A DNA stretch of 64,000 bases, taken from Metellina segmentata (Eukaryota > Arthropoda > Arachnida > Araneae > Tetragnathidae). The stretch lies in NCBI GenBank assembly GCA_947359465.1, contig OX375878.1, positions 84,723,877 through 84,787,876 on the forward strand. Reading direction: 5' to 3'. Position numbers and translations under genes: made by a program. Below are positions 10,538 to 21,384 of the stretch, in pieces (positions within the stretch are counted from its first letter, which is position 1; each line of letters opens with the position of its first letter). The notes beneath the pieces were generated by a model that saw only the letters and a program-made list of their open reading frames with translations, made no database searches and was not told the origin of the DNA.

Positions 10538-11631
10538 TAGGGGAAAGTGGGGAACAGTGTTACACGTGTTTTATTTTCAGCTGTGGCATCAAGATATGCA
10601 TCTATATGAAGGAAACAAAGCCCTTAATCTGATCATTGATCTCCTACATATCATTAAAATTAAAAACATTATCATTTATTTCCAGTATTTAATGTTTTTG
10701 GAAGTGATATACATTGTAACACAGTACCCCACTGTCGGGGTACAGTGTAACACACTGTGGGATACAGTGTTACGTTATAGTAGCAACAATATACATAAAA
10801 AATGGTGTTTTATAAAAATTCATTTTAATTTAAATGTACAGATATCTAATGATTCCTTAAGCAGGCTTAAGATAAAATACCAATTTTTATAAGTTTGTAC
10901 TAATAGCTTTAAATTTGACGAAAACATAAGCAATGATTGTAGCCTACAGTTACAAAGTAGATGATAAAATAAGATTAAAGGAATCGTAAATTTATTTTAG
11001 ATTTTGATAGGAAGTTAAATCTACAGGGCAAATCAACATTTCTGCTTTTCTCATTGTTCCTCCTGATGGAATTGGGAAAGGAAGTTTGGCAATGATTTCT
11101 TATTTTTCAAATGAATAAACTTCATTAATTCGTGAGAATTTATAATATGGAAAAATTCTTTTGACGTGCAACACTTCAAAATCAACAGTGTTCTGATTCA
11201 CAATTCCCCTATAAAGTGAATTTTGTGTTCTTTAAGATGCCCTTCTTCAACTATGATGTAATCACCAAATTTGAAAAAGAGATGTTATCACTATCAGCAT
11301 TAGATGGTAATTCTTTATCTTCTGTTGATGGTATCCCGGTAGGTTCATGCCTCAGGTTCACTTAGGCTCGTTTCTTGGGAATTTCGTTCTTTTTAGGGTT
11401 TAGTGCTTTTTCCTCTACAATATTTCCTCTGTAATCCTATTTTTAACTGGCGTATCAGTCAAGATCTAACATTTCACCCGTCATCTATTGTGTGCAGTTT
11501 TTCAGGGTGGGTCTTTATACCTTACTTCTTAAGGAGACATAATTTTGTAACTTGTGAATTTTTCGAATCAATTTAGAAAAGAAAACTACTATAATCATGA
11601 AAAGAAAGATTGTAAACAACACATAAAAATA

Positions 11632-13134
11632 CAGGGTGGTCCCGAATTCATGGTACAAACTTTAATGGTAGGTACAGGACATTGTAACAATGATTTATTG
11701 TATAGGAATGTATAGTCGCAAGTGACGCGGTGAGGCGTAAACAGGGGAAATAAAAGGAAAGAGAAATGGAGTGATCGGTTGGTATCATTGCCGGTAGAGG
11801 GCAGTAGATGTCTAGCCGCTGTTGAACATGATGCATCGCAGTAGGGAAAAGCGCCATTCACAATTGTGCTGCCGTAGACGATGGGTGACTTTACGTATGC
11901 AGAAAAAGCAGACATGCATTACATGTACGGCCGTGCAAATGGTAACGGCAGAGCTGCGTTACGAATGTATCGCGCGGAGTATCCTGATCGACGAATGCCG
12001 GATCATAGAATTTTTCAACGGTTACATCGTCAACTTTGTGAAACAGGTGCGTTCGACGTCAACAGACATGGCGCTGGTCGAGTAAGAGCTGTACGCACTC
12101 CAAGGCTGGAAGAAAGCATCTTGAACATTGTGGCTGATAGACCCGAGTCAAGCACAAGAACTGTTGCGCGTGACGTAGGTGTGAGTCATCAGACTGTATG
12201 CAGAGTGTTAAACGAAAATCGCTTACACCCCTTCCATTTTCAGAAAGTACAAGCATTGAATCCGGCAGATTATCCTCGCCGCGTGAACTTCTGCCTGTGG
12301 GTGATGCAGCAATGTGCGTTGCAGCCAGATTTCGTAGATTATGTGCTATTTACAGATGAAGCGACATTTTCACGCGAGGGTGTCTTTAATGCGCACAATT
12401 CCCATGTGTGGGCAACCGATAATCCACATGCAACGCGTCGACATGCGTTTCAACAACGTTTCAGTATTAATGTGTGGGCTGGTATTGTGAACGACTTTTT
12501 GATTGGCCCATACTTACTACCCACGCGGCTCACTGGCGGAAGCTATCTTATTTTTCTGAAAGAAGTGTTACCACAACTGCTGCATGATGTTCCGATCGCC
12601 ATTCGTAACCGCATGTGGTTTCAGCACGATGGGGCGCCAGCACACTTCAGCATTGATGTACGGAATTACCTGAATGCCACGTTTGGTACTCGATGGATTG
12701 GGCGTGGTGGACCAGTCCCTTGGCCACCCCGATCTCCCGATTTATCGAGCCTCGATTACTTTTTATGAGGACATCTAAAGCATCTTGTTTATGAGACTCC
12801 AGTTGACTCAGATGAGGATCTCGTCGCTCGCTTATCTGTAGCTGCTGCAGGTGTGCGTGAAATACCAGGCATCTTTGAACGTGTACGCCAATCGCTCCAC
12901 CGACGCTGTCAAGCATGTATCGATACTGGTGGACGCAATTTTGAACAATTACTGTAAACATGACACTTGTCAACAACGCTTTCAATAAAATCTTTGTTTT
13001 TCCTTTCGGCCGTTATTTCCCCTGTTTTCGCCTCACCGCGTCACTTGCGACTATACATTCCTATACAATAAATCATTGTTACAATGTCCTGTACCTACCA
13101 TTAAAGTTTGTACCATGAATTCGGGACCACCCTG
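11632..13134 (+). mobile_element. Nearly intact mariner-type transposon
   Basis: This 1503-bp element is bounded by TA (11630-11631, 13135-13136). Its terminal inverted repeats are identical for 106 bp (11632-11737 against 13029-13134) and continue about 15 bp after one mismatch; both start CAGGGTGGTCCCGAATTCAT. It carries one transposase frame (11881-12957). Identity of the ends and near-intact gene point to the youngest DNA-transposon insertion in the window. It sits inside pogo-like copy 2, so it is younger than that element. Confidence 0.93.
11881..12957 (+). pseudogene. Mariner-superfamily transposase with one nonsense codon
   Basis: The frame has 358 codons with a single in-frame TGA at 12766-12768 (codon 296), where the context LDYFL-stop-GHLKHL suggests a lost Trp (TGG to TGA). 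Residues 1-60 look like a helix-turn-helix (YAEKADMHYMYG, RIFQRLHRQL); a second helix region with SHQTVCRVLNENRLHPF lies near 100-120. The DDE/D domain shows VLFTDEATF (about residue 159), WFQHDGAPAHF (about 245) and WPPRSPDL (about 281). The second and third Asp are separated by 36 residues and the last acidic residue is Asp, so it is mariner-like rather than Tc1 (DD34E). The role of the family is cut-and-paste transposition at TA. The stop removes 62 C-terminal residues but lies after the catalytic triad. The ATG is chosen because it opens the conserved N-terminus. Confidence 0.92.
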
Positions 13135-13776
13135 TATATGCAAACCTATATAGAGGAAAGGCTTTTGGGAAAATTAAATTCACTATGTTTCTTATCATTC
13201 ATATTTATAATTAAAAATCTTAAAATGAAAAATACAGAGCTGTAAGAGTAATAAAATTTACATTGTGAAATATATGCCTTTTTGTAATGTGTTAATTGGA
13301 AAAATTACGTATGTAACAGAGTGCCCCATTTCATTTTGTAACAATGTATCCCGTCTGACATAGCTTGTAACAAAAATTTTTTATAACTACATAATGTGAA
13401 TTTAGATCATCTATTTTAACTCAACAGAAGCTAAACACAATTAGCTTCACTACTAAAATAGTATTCAAAAATAGTAAATATGTAAATAGTAAAACAGTAA
13501 ATAAAATAAGCATCACTCATTAATAAAGAGAATCCAATTACAAACACAAAATTTTACATTTAATATGCAGAAATAGAGATTTGCTTACAGTAATGTAACT
13601 AATGATGCAAATTTTTTTTTTCCAAAACACATGTTCTGGAAAACAAGAGATAGCTAACGAAATTGTAAACAAATTGGAGCAAATTTTGCTATCAATTTAA
13701 AATGAAATTCACTGTAACACTGCACCCCCATGTAACACTGTGCCCCACCTTCCCTTGCTGCTCTTTTACCCTACAC

Positions 13777-13939
13777 CAGGGCTCGAAATACACGGGTGCA
13801 CAGGTGCACTGTGCACATGAAAATATAATTGTGCACATAATTTTTTCCCACTAGGTGCACTCAGTGCACCTTGTGCACCTAATTTAAAAACTTAGGTGCA
13901 CAAGGTGCACCTGTATTAAAAAATCTATTTCGAAGCCTG
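13777..13939. mobile_element. 163-bp hAT MITE with perfect 8-bp duplication
   Basis: CCCTACAC occurs at 13769-13776 and 13940-13947. The ends are CAGGGCTCGAAATA and, reverse-complemented, CAGGCTTCGAAATA. The interior is a run of GTGCAC palindromes and AGGTGCAC repeats (13796-13912) and encodes nothing. An 8-bp target duplication with CAGGG-type ends is diagnostic of hAT elements; it needs a transposase from elsewhere. Confidence 0.88.
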
Positions 13940-13947
13940 CCCTACAC

Positions 13948-14290
13948 ATCACATTTAAAGAAACAACCACATTTCTTTGATGAAATAATCCTAGAATTTA
14001 TTTGTCAAGGTCAGAACTGGTTTGAAGTCATGCAGGAAAAACTTAAGGTTGCAAATTGGAATTATGCGTATGAACCCTGAAAGACTAGAGCTCCGAACTT
14101 ACCGAGTTTCCCTATAAATGTAGTATTGTTTCCACCCTATGTCACATTTAATGGCAAAATATATAACCACATATATTGGTTGAAAGAATCCTAGTAACTA
14201 TTGGCCAAGAAGATCAAAACTATTTAGGAAGTAGGTTGAAGAACGGATATATGTGTATGCGGGCCCCAGAGATCTATACTATTACTCAAT
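13948..14290 (-). repeat. Dispersed ~330-bp repeat, right flank of the pogo locus
   Basis: Read on the minus strand it gives the same blocks as 8150-8657: TCTTGGCCAATAG, TTTCAACCAATATATGTGG, TAAATGTGACATAGGGTGG and GTTCGGAGCTCTAG. It ends in the block that the first hAT MITE and second pogo-like copy interrupt. Confidence 0.6.
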
Positions 14291-15570
14291 ATTTTATGCT
14301 ATGGAAAAAGTATAATTCCTAATCTGAAGTCAGACACAATTATTACACTTATAAAAGAAGCTAAGCAACATAAATTAATACCAAAACTTTCACTACTAAA
14401 GATTTTTTTCTAGTATCGAATCTTGAACTGCACTTTTCTCAAAGCAACGATTTTTCGGATTGGAGCCAGATACTTGGAACTGACGCTACAATGGAATGTT
14501 ACAATTCAAAGTCATGGTTGATGTTTTTTAGACAAAATTGAAATTTATTAAATGGCAGAATGGTAGATCTGCACTCTGGTGTGGTTTGCACTTAAGATGC
14601 AATAGTCAAATGGTGTTACTGCTAACATCAATTACTCAGACGGTACGGAACGGCTCTTTGAATAACAACTTATTTGTAACATTAACAGCAACCCAAAACA
14701 ATAAAAAATAAGCACTTTATAATAATTGAATTCTGATAAGTTTAGCTTCTGGTGGTTATTCTACAGGGCCAATCATTCCGTAGAAATTAGTTCAATATAA
14801 TTCAGGAAATCCTCTACGTATGTATATATTGTAAATAAAATCAATAGAACTTATTTATCGCCTCTTATTTTTATTCGACTTGAGCGAATCCAATACGTAT
14901 TCAACTGACAACATACAGTTAGTTTCGCTGCGTATAAAATACAATTGTCAAAAAAGTACATTTACAGTAAAATTCCTTTTATATGATGCTTGTTTTTATC
15001 TTTTTTCCATTAAATATTAATTCATAACATAGTTCGGCACTTCTCTCATTTGTCTGTATTTAGGATAATATATCATGTTTAAATATTCAAACAAATATAT
15101 CTCAGATGTAGTGAAAAATAAATCCAAATAAAACTACATAATAAATATCTACCGTGAAGCGGAAACTTCGCGATGCACTAGCGACTACACTTTCAACTAT
15201 AAGTTCGAAACTGTCTTTTATAAGCTCTCCACTTGGTACAGAATCTCATAAATTGACATTTTTTCGGGAAAAAACTCTTGTTTTCAGAATTATGAGAAAT
15301 GCATTACATTAATTTTATCTTACAATATCAAATTACCTTCTCCCATGGAATGTGGTGCATCCCTCCCTGGGTGTATTTCTCCCTTCTATGTTACTAAAAC
15401 TATCATTATGTGTCTGTCCATTACTGAATATTGTATGCCCTGTGTCTAGCACAGCATGGCCAATAATGGCCCTTGCGCCGTGAAAACCCGAGAAACTAAC
15501 CCCTGGAACGTATATATACATGTAAACCTCAGAAGGTTTATTCAGTGATTTCAAATTCCAACGTAAAAAG
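14291..15570. other. Unassigned sequence
   Basis: AT-rich with no paired element ends. A minus-strand open frame of 73 codons at 15333-15554 has no known domain. Confidence 0.4.
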
Positions 15571-15826
15571 AGGGTCTCGGTAACTCAGTTGAAAGATTCC
15601 GGAATAGTAACCGGTAGATTACGAGTTCAAAACTAGGTCCTACCAAAAACCGTCGTGTACGCGAATGCTGGTACATGTTAAATCTGTCGTGGTTTTAAAT
15701 GCATTCCCTTTGGCATGTTGTGGAAGTTTGTTCAAAATACGAGGTTCTGAGCATGGATCTTTTCGGGATTGATTCCACCAATAGCCCATTGTATTGCTCC
15801 AGTGCGAAGTTAATTAACTACCCACT
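15571..15826 (+). repeat. SINE with variant tRNA-like head
   Basis: The head GGTCTCGGTAACTCAGTTG with ACGAGTTCAAAACT as box B differs from the main head, but the core (AAAAACCGTCGTGTAC, GCTGGTACATGTTAAATCTG) and 3' domain (CAAAATACGAGGTTCTGAG, ATTGCTCCAGTGCGAAG, TTAATTAACTACC) belong to family A. Part of the 3' domain is deleted. It resembles the head at 57365-57450. Confidence 0.7.
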
Positions 15827-17605
15827 CTTCTCCCCCAACTTTGAATAAATGACAAGTCTTACTGTTCTGTACGTCTATCATTGTTGCATATATTTTCGTA
15901 ACTCAGTTGACAGTTAGACATATTCTATCAGTATAATGTATTAGAGATTATCATTCATGATGCCTGAAAATAACGAAAATTGCTTCAGGAATGCTGTTTG
16001 GATTTAAATGCATTTTGAGGTTTTAAAAAAGGAATTTGGTGATCCCGCTTTTATGTATTCTGCCAAACCGTTTGCAATCTCTTTCTTTTTCGATTATCGC
16101 CTCCTTCTGTCTCCAGAGGACCTGAGACGGAGCTTTTGCAGGACGAATCGTCTATTTAAACTTCCTGTATTCAAATTTGTGTGACAAATGGATGTCGCAG
16201 CATAGGAAAAATCTTTTCTGCTCGATTTTCAAATGCCAAAAAATTTGGAGCTGCATTTGCGATTCACGTTTCGTTTTGCAGCTCTCGTGTCATTTTTAAA
16301 GTTAGCGTGTCGTTCCGTAAATTTGCTGCTTTCAAAATCAGTTTCATTTCTTTTTGTTTTGGGAAACAGATGCTTCTGTATTACGTTTTGTCTGTTTTTA
16401 TGGAAATCGGAATAGTTTGAGGAACGCGATTTTCTGTTTTGACATACTGGATTTTTGTTCGTATTCTCGCAGATAAATAGATCAAATAGTTCTCAGATTC
16501 ATATCAGATGGAGAATGCTAAATAGTACGATAAGAAATTATGAGCAAATATTGATTTTAAATTAACGCCGACCGTTCGTGTTATACGTATAAAACACGTA
16601 AATTAATATTCAGTGTTTATAACCAATCAATTCTAGTGATCATAATGCTGGCTTCTGAATCGAAAGGTTCCTAGTTCATATCCGAAGATAAAGCATGAAT
16701 GTTTGTCCTTCTGTAGTGAAAATGTGGTATCTATAAACAGGTTGTGTCCATACAGGAGATATAAAAGTAGATAATGGTAACCTTTTTATGTGACAAGGAT
16801 TATATGATCAAAACTAGTAGTAACATGATCCTTGTACTAGTTCAGACTCCCTGGAGAAAACGAACATTCATCATTTGATTAGCTCATGGGTTGGGAGAAG
16901 ATTACCATCCATTTACCCATCGTCTGACTGATCCGTGTGACATGATAGACTTTCACAATTTCTACATTATTGTCGCTACTGTATATAAATACACATTCAC
17001 ACATATATCCTGTCATAAAATGTTATAAAGCCAAACGAGGCGATAAAATACCAAAACCGTTAACCAAGTCAATTTTTATAGAATGGTCATGTGGCTGCTA
17101 ATGGACATGTCGACCACACTTGTCACAAATGCCAGTTGCACTTACTCAATATCATATTTACATGTATTCAATATTTCTCCCTTAAATAACAGAGATATTT
17201 AACTTAATAGAAGACGCATGGGTGGTATGTCACAATACTCTTCCCTAAATAACTATGCTTTAATGAAACAAAGTGTTTTAAATGATCCTGCTTGAGAACT
17301 TATATTTAATACCACTGTAACTTAAACTATAATAATGCAAGTCGTTTCCTATACAGGCTGCATTTTCTCATTAAGATAAAGGTATAACATTGTGAGTATA
17401 AGGTTTTTAATATAATATTGATTTTTTCTTGGTGAGATTCTTTCTCCCCTATACTTACATGTAACTCCAAAAATAGTATTATTGAGTGACTTATCATTGA
17501 TAACCTATGACAAAAATATATCCCGATTGAATTCCCTTAAAGCGTTCAAAATACGAGCCGAACAGTAACCGTTCATTCAAGTGTACATAATTTCGTAACA
17601 ACATG
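15827..17605. other. Mostly unassigned; possible SINE-like head near 16650
   Basis: The stretch 16640-16690 (AATGCTGGCTTCTGAATCG, then GTTCCTAGTTCATATCCG) has spacing like a decayed box A/box B pair, but no SINE core or tail follows. An open frame at 16181-16420 has no recognised domain. Confidence 0.3.
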
Positions 17606-17710
17606 GAATCCAATGCGCAATAAAATGTCCATAATGTGCAATAGAATGTTTATAATGCGCAATAGAATTATTATAATGCGCAATAGAATGTCCATAATGA
17701 GCAATGCATC
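17606..17710 (+). repeat. Short tandem array, 22-bp unit
   Basis: About four and a half copies of a unit close to ATAATGCGCAATAGAATGTC follow one another with a few substitutions (17612-17708). Confidence 0.85.
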
Positions 17711-18129
17711 GAGGTCTCGACGCTCTCCACCCTCCTCGTGGTGAGTGATAAAATATTTCTGGGTTTTCTGATGTTTGACTCAGTTTTTCTTGGCATCCGT
17801 GAGCTCAAAATAACTGTAAGTGGTATCATCTTAAAGATCTTCGATATCTATCCAAATATTTGAATATTTGGCGAACTGTACTCTAAAACTTTTTTTGTCT
17901 TTGTTGGCCATACAACAAATTAAATAAACGATTTGAAATAATACTCGACAAGCTCATTTCAACTCTCCGATCTAGAAGTTACTATACTCTCCAAACTGAT
18001 ATCTCGATCAGATACAAGCCTATTTTCTCCTTTAAATGATGTCTTCCCGAGACATTTTGGAAAAACATCTGAATTAAAACAATTATGCTAATTTTCTTCT
18101 TAAAGTACCATCTGATGCATCAATGTTTA

Positions 18130-18720
18130 TCACAGATCAATTTCCATTCAAACCCCAAACTAAAAATTCAGCCCCTTTCCTGGATAAAAAAAAATCAAAC
18201 CGAATGGCAGATTTCGGAATGGGTCACAAACGTACCGTTTCGCTCGGCGATCAGAACAGCAAAACTCCATTCCGAAAAACAGCGAAACCAAATTTTCCGG
18301 AGCACTCGAAATCCCCCGGGGGAGCTCCCATACCGGGGGTTTAGATGGGAATCAATTAACGTTTTTGGTGGGCAAGCGCTCCCGAATTAGTGGCGATGCG
18401 GGCGATGCAAATAGAGGATAAATGGGTCCCCTGGTGGCGTTTGACCGAGGGTTTCTTGGACCCCGGGATTAGGGTTTTTAATAGCGAGATCCGGGGGATT
18501 AGGGGGCGACGGGAGAGAGCGACACTAAGCCTCCGAAATGGGGCGGAACTCCCGGAGATTGAATGGGATCCGATGAGTCCCGAAAATAGGACCTGGTTTT
18601 ATGCAAGAGGTCACTGCGCAAAAAGGAAGAGGAATAAAATTAAAACACGCCGCTCTTTCCTGCTCGAAGGATAAAAACGTCCGCCATTCGAGGCAGGGGA
18701 ACACCGAACTGAGTCAGTGC
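18130..18720. other. GC-rich, CpG-containing island
   Basis: Sharp rise in GC and CpG between AT-rich flanks. GGGATTAG or GGGGATTAG occurs at 18465-18472 and 18493-18502, and the 12-mer CCCCGGGATTAG at 18461-18472 is identical to that at 4531-4542. Open frames (plus 18085-18390, 18390-18674) have no recognised domain. GGATTA is the core site of K50 homeodomain proteins (Otx/Bicoid class), but I cannot show binding. Confidence 0.5.
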
Positions 18721-18978
18721 TCCTTGAAAAGCATACTGTGGAGTGGCAACACATTTTCATAATGGAAAGCTTGCGGCCAAAACTCGACTCATCGATAAAG
18801 TAGGATCATACCAATCTTCAGTGTTTGGAGATTTCGGTATGCTATGATTGTATGGTGCTGAAAGTATGATTTCGCTATGTAAATAAGCACTATTTGAGCC
18901 GAGGATTAAATCTCTATATGAGAGGAGTAGCACAAAATTAAAAACGAAATTGTACGTCCTTTTTGGAGTGGTACTCAC

Positions 18979-19300
18979 TTGGACGGTCTGGTGGATAAGG
19001 TGTTAACCTCTAGATCGGAAGATTTCTGATTCGAATCCGGGTAAGGCCATGGATGTTTGTAAGAGTATGGTGTAGAGGCGTCAGATGCACCTTTAATCTG
19101 TCGCGTCTGAAAGTGTGTGAAAGTTTGGAGAGTGGGGTGCCAGCTCAGGTGTTGCCTCATCATCTGACCGTGGTTCAAAATTACGTGGTTGTATATCCGT
19201 GGATCTTTCCCTTAAGGGATTAATCCCGGACCGTCGTCAATAGCCCGTTCTGTTGCTCTAGTACGACGTTAATTACCAAATACCATTACCATTACCTTTT
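18979..19300 (+). repeat. Full-length SINE (family A)
   Basis: Head: TCTGGTGGATAAGGTGTTAA (box A) and TGATTCGAATCCGGG (box B). The core GATGCACCTTTAATCTGTCG and the 3' domain GAGAGTGGGGTGCCAGCTCA, ATCATCTGACCGTGGTTC, CCCGGACCGTCGTCAATAG and GTACGACGTTAATTACC follow, ending in ATACCATTACCATTACC. This tail repeat is typical of the family. Confidence 0.88.
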
Positions 19301-19317
19301 ATGAGTGGTAATTTGTA

Positions 19318-19389
19318 AGTTCGTTGGTCCTTGGGTATGTTTCTCGCTTAGGGTGCGAGAGGTCCCTGGTTCAATTTCCGGGAAGAAAA
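19318..19389 (+). pseudogene. tRNA-Pro(AGG)-like relic
   Basis: The sequence keeps the proline pattern: TTCGTTGGTCCTTGGGTATG for acceptor and D-arm, and TTCTCGCTTAGGGTGCGAGA as an intact anticodon stem-loop with AGG. The T-arm is damaged (CCTGGTTCAATTTCCGGG), and the 3' acceptor strand (GAAGAAA) no longer pairs with AGTTCGT. It is therefore a pseudogene or the head of another SINE. It follows directly on the tail of the preceding SINE. Confidence 0.7.
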
Positions 19390-20347
19390 CCCTTGCTTTT
19401 TGGCGACTGCTTAATTTAGTTACAGCATCGATACCAAACCTTCTAGCAACCTAACTGGTGTAGTGTCCATCGCGCTTGTGTAGGACACTCAATACGTATA
19501 GTATTGGAATCCCGGTTAATAAGACTATGGATGTTAGTGATTTTCCTTGTTAGGAGTAGCAGCGGCTTACCTATTGGGTGCTCCTTCACAAATAGGCGCC
19601 AGGTCGTCTCCTGTAGTTTCAAAGGCCTAACAACAGTGATCGGTCTTGAAAAAGAAAGTTTTGTTAACAATTGGTTTAGAACAGAAACTCGTTAATTGAC
19701 ATTTTTTGAAGACACTAACTAAATGCTTATTTTAATGATTACGAGAAACATGTCGTGTTGTATTCTGCTTAAAAGGTAATGCATTATCGAAACTTATAAT
19801 GTTTTATTTTCTACTTAATAACTAATAGTTTGTCTTCGAACAGCTGTTTAGTGAAAAACGATTTTTCGTCAATTAATAAGATTCTGCTCTAGGATGTTGA
19901 TGTCCTTTAATCGCTTAGGTCGGGTTGGAGACTTGTAGTTTTAAAACAAATTTTGTATTGACTATAATCATTTATATAAAAGGTGGCAAAAATATGTTAC
20001 TTCATAGAATGAACATATATTTTTACATATTTCGCTTAAACTACCGTATCATGGTAGGGGTTATTGCATCCATAATCCCCTTGGTTACGCCACTGTGGAC
20101 ATGTCATTTAAACTTTAACTCAAGAATATATCTACACCTCAACGAATATGTTAGAGTGCATATGAAAGTAGGTGGTTTATTCCAAAGTGATTTCATATCA
20201 AAAAAGGTCTATCTCAATACTTGATTTATTTTTTAAAAACCTTGTACCCCAAAGAGAATTATTTAGTTTCTTCCATGTAGGAAGTGTTTTATTTTTTATA
20301 TTTGTTGTGTAGTGTCTATTATTTTTTTCAAAGAATTTTCTAAGTGG
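19390..20347. other. Unassigned sequence
   Basis: No element ends or domains recognised. Open frames of 63-99 codons (19504-19695, 19925-20224) have no known motif. Confidence 0.4.
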
Positions 20348-20439
20348 TTAACTCTCCGAGTGGTTTTGACGAGATATCTCGTCTATCAAGAGCTGACCTA
20401 TTTTGCTAATGACGAGATGTCTCGTCCGAATGCGGGTAA

Positions 20440-20715
20440 GTAGGTAGGTATTTTAATTAACGTCACACTGGAGCAACGCAACGGGCAATTGACGAACCAT
20501 GGAAAAGATCAAAAGACTACACCACGTAATTTTGAACCACCGTCAGATGACGAGAACACAACTGAGCTAGTATTCCACCTCTACACACTTCCACGCCACA
20601 TAAACGTGAGGATATTTGAGGCCAGACAGATTTAACATGTACCAGCCTTTTTTGTACACGACGGTCTTTGGCAGGATTCGAACTTGCAAAAGGGGCTACC
20701 TAGGCATTTCAGTCG
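20440..20715 (-). repeat. SINE family A, minus strand
   Basis: Read in reverse, the order is head (GCAAGTTCGAATCCTGCC), core (AAAGACCGTCGTGTACAAAA then GGCTGGTACATGTTAAATCT) and 3' domain ending in AATTAAAATACCTACCTAC. The head resembles the variant head rather than the main one. Confidence 0.8.
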
Positions 20716-20753
20716 CGTGTATCAGCATCCAAAGTAAACTTTAAATAGGTACA

Positions 20754-21384
20754 TCTATATATATAATTCTCTTACGTGGCACGCAAAAAAGACGTTATTA
20801 GTTAACGCGTTTTGGCAACATTGTACGATATTTGTTTACCTCATGGCCTCGCGCATCAATTGAATTTATAAGCATTATCGGATGAAATTTTATTGAATAA
20901 AGTGAATTTTAGTTGAGCTGTTGCAGTTTATAATATAAATCAAAGAAAACGGATGATCTTTTCAGGGACATTTTAAAACGGTCCTTTTCAGGGCCAGCAA
21001 TTATAGTTCAACAAGACGCTTACACTACAACTTTCAACAACAAACGCAATGAAAAGTGTGGGTGGTTCGAGAGCTGGGGAAATGTACACAAACAACATGC
21101 TGGGTATTCAATTTCCAAAGCAGCGCTCACATTTCGAGTCCAAATTTGCTCAAAGTTTTCATTTGATTTCGGATTTTAGAGGTACTGTATATATGTTTTC
21201 TGTAATACAGCAATTTTTGATTTGAAAAACATTTTTTTGGAATATCATATTTTGTAAACAATTTCTTCTGCTAGGACACATGTCTTCATTGATGCGAGCG
21301 AAGCGAGCATAGATAATAATGAGGATTGCGAAGCAATCCTCCGGGGGTTGGCGAGCGTCAGCGAGCAGGGGGTGGGCCCCTTAG
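20754..21384 (+). mobile_element. Non-autonomous Helitron, type H1
   Basis: It starts TCTATATATATAATTCTCTT after an A and ends in a CTTAG-T variant of the Helitron CTRR-T terminus. The 3' region has hairpin GGATTGCGAAGCAATCC (21323-21339) and the pair GGCGAGCGTCAGCGAGC with a GGGG/CCCC stem. It has no coding frame and is homologous to 34195-34845 over most of its length. Like Helitrons generally, it lies between A and T without target duplication. Confidence 0.85.

Larger units (their letters stand above)
10540..13755. mobile_element. Pogo-like DNA transposon copy 2, inverted, split by a mariner
   Basis: Its ends are GGGGAAAGTGGGGAACAG (left) and, reverse-complemented on the right, AGGGAAGGTGGGGCACAG, with TA at 10538-10539; the right TA has become TG. 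Without the mariner at 11632-13134 it is about 1.71 kb and aligns along its length, in reverse, with copy 1, including the decayed coding tail (11270-11450). Subterminal motifs recur around 10716-10770, 13310-13350 and 13715-13745. Differences from copy 1 look like roughly one in ten bases by eye, so the two are not a recent duplication. Confidence 0.7.

Noticed and set aside
10387..10892. Two overlapping plus-strand frames (81 and 111 codons) around the pogo spacer
   Set aside because: They cross the left end of the second pogo-like copy and read its motif repeats; no domain.
17606..17710. CRISPR-like spacing of 22-bp units
   Set aside because: Units are directly adjacent without unique spacers, and the genome is eukaryotic.
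18570..18590. CGATGAGTCCCGAAAATAGG looks like a hammerhead ribozyme core
   Set aside because: The stem II and flanking stems needed between GATGAG and GAAA are not formed; chance resemblance in GC-rich DNA.
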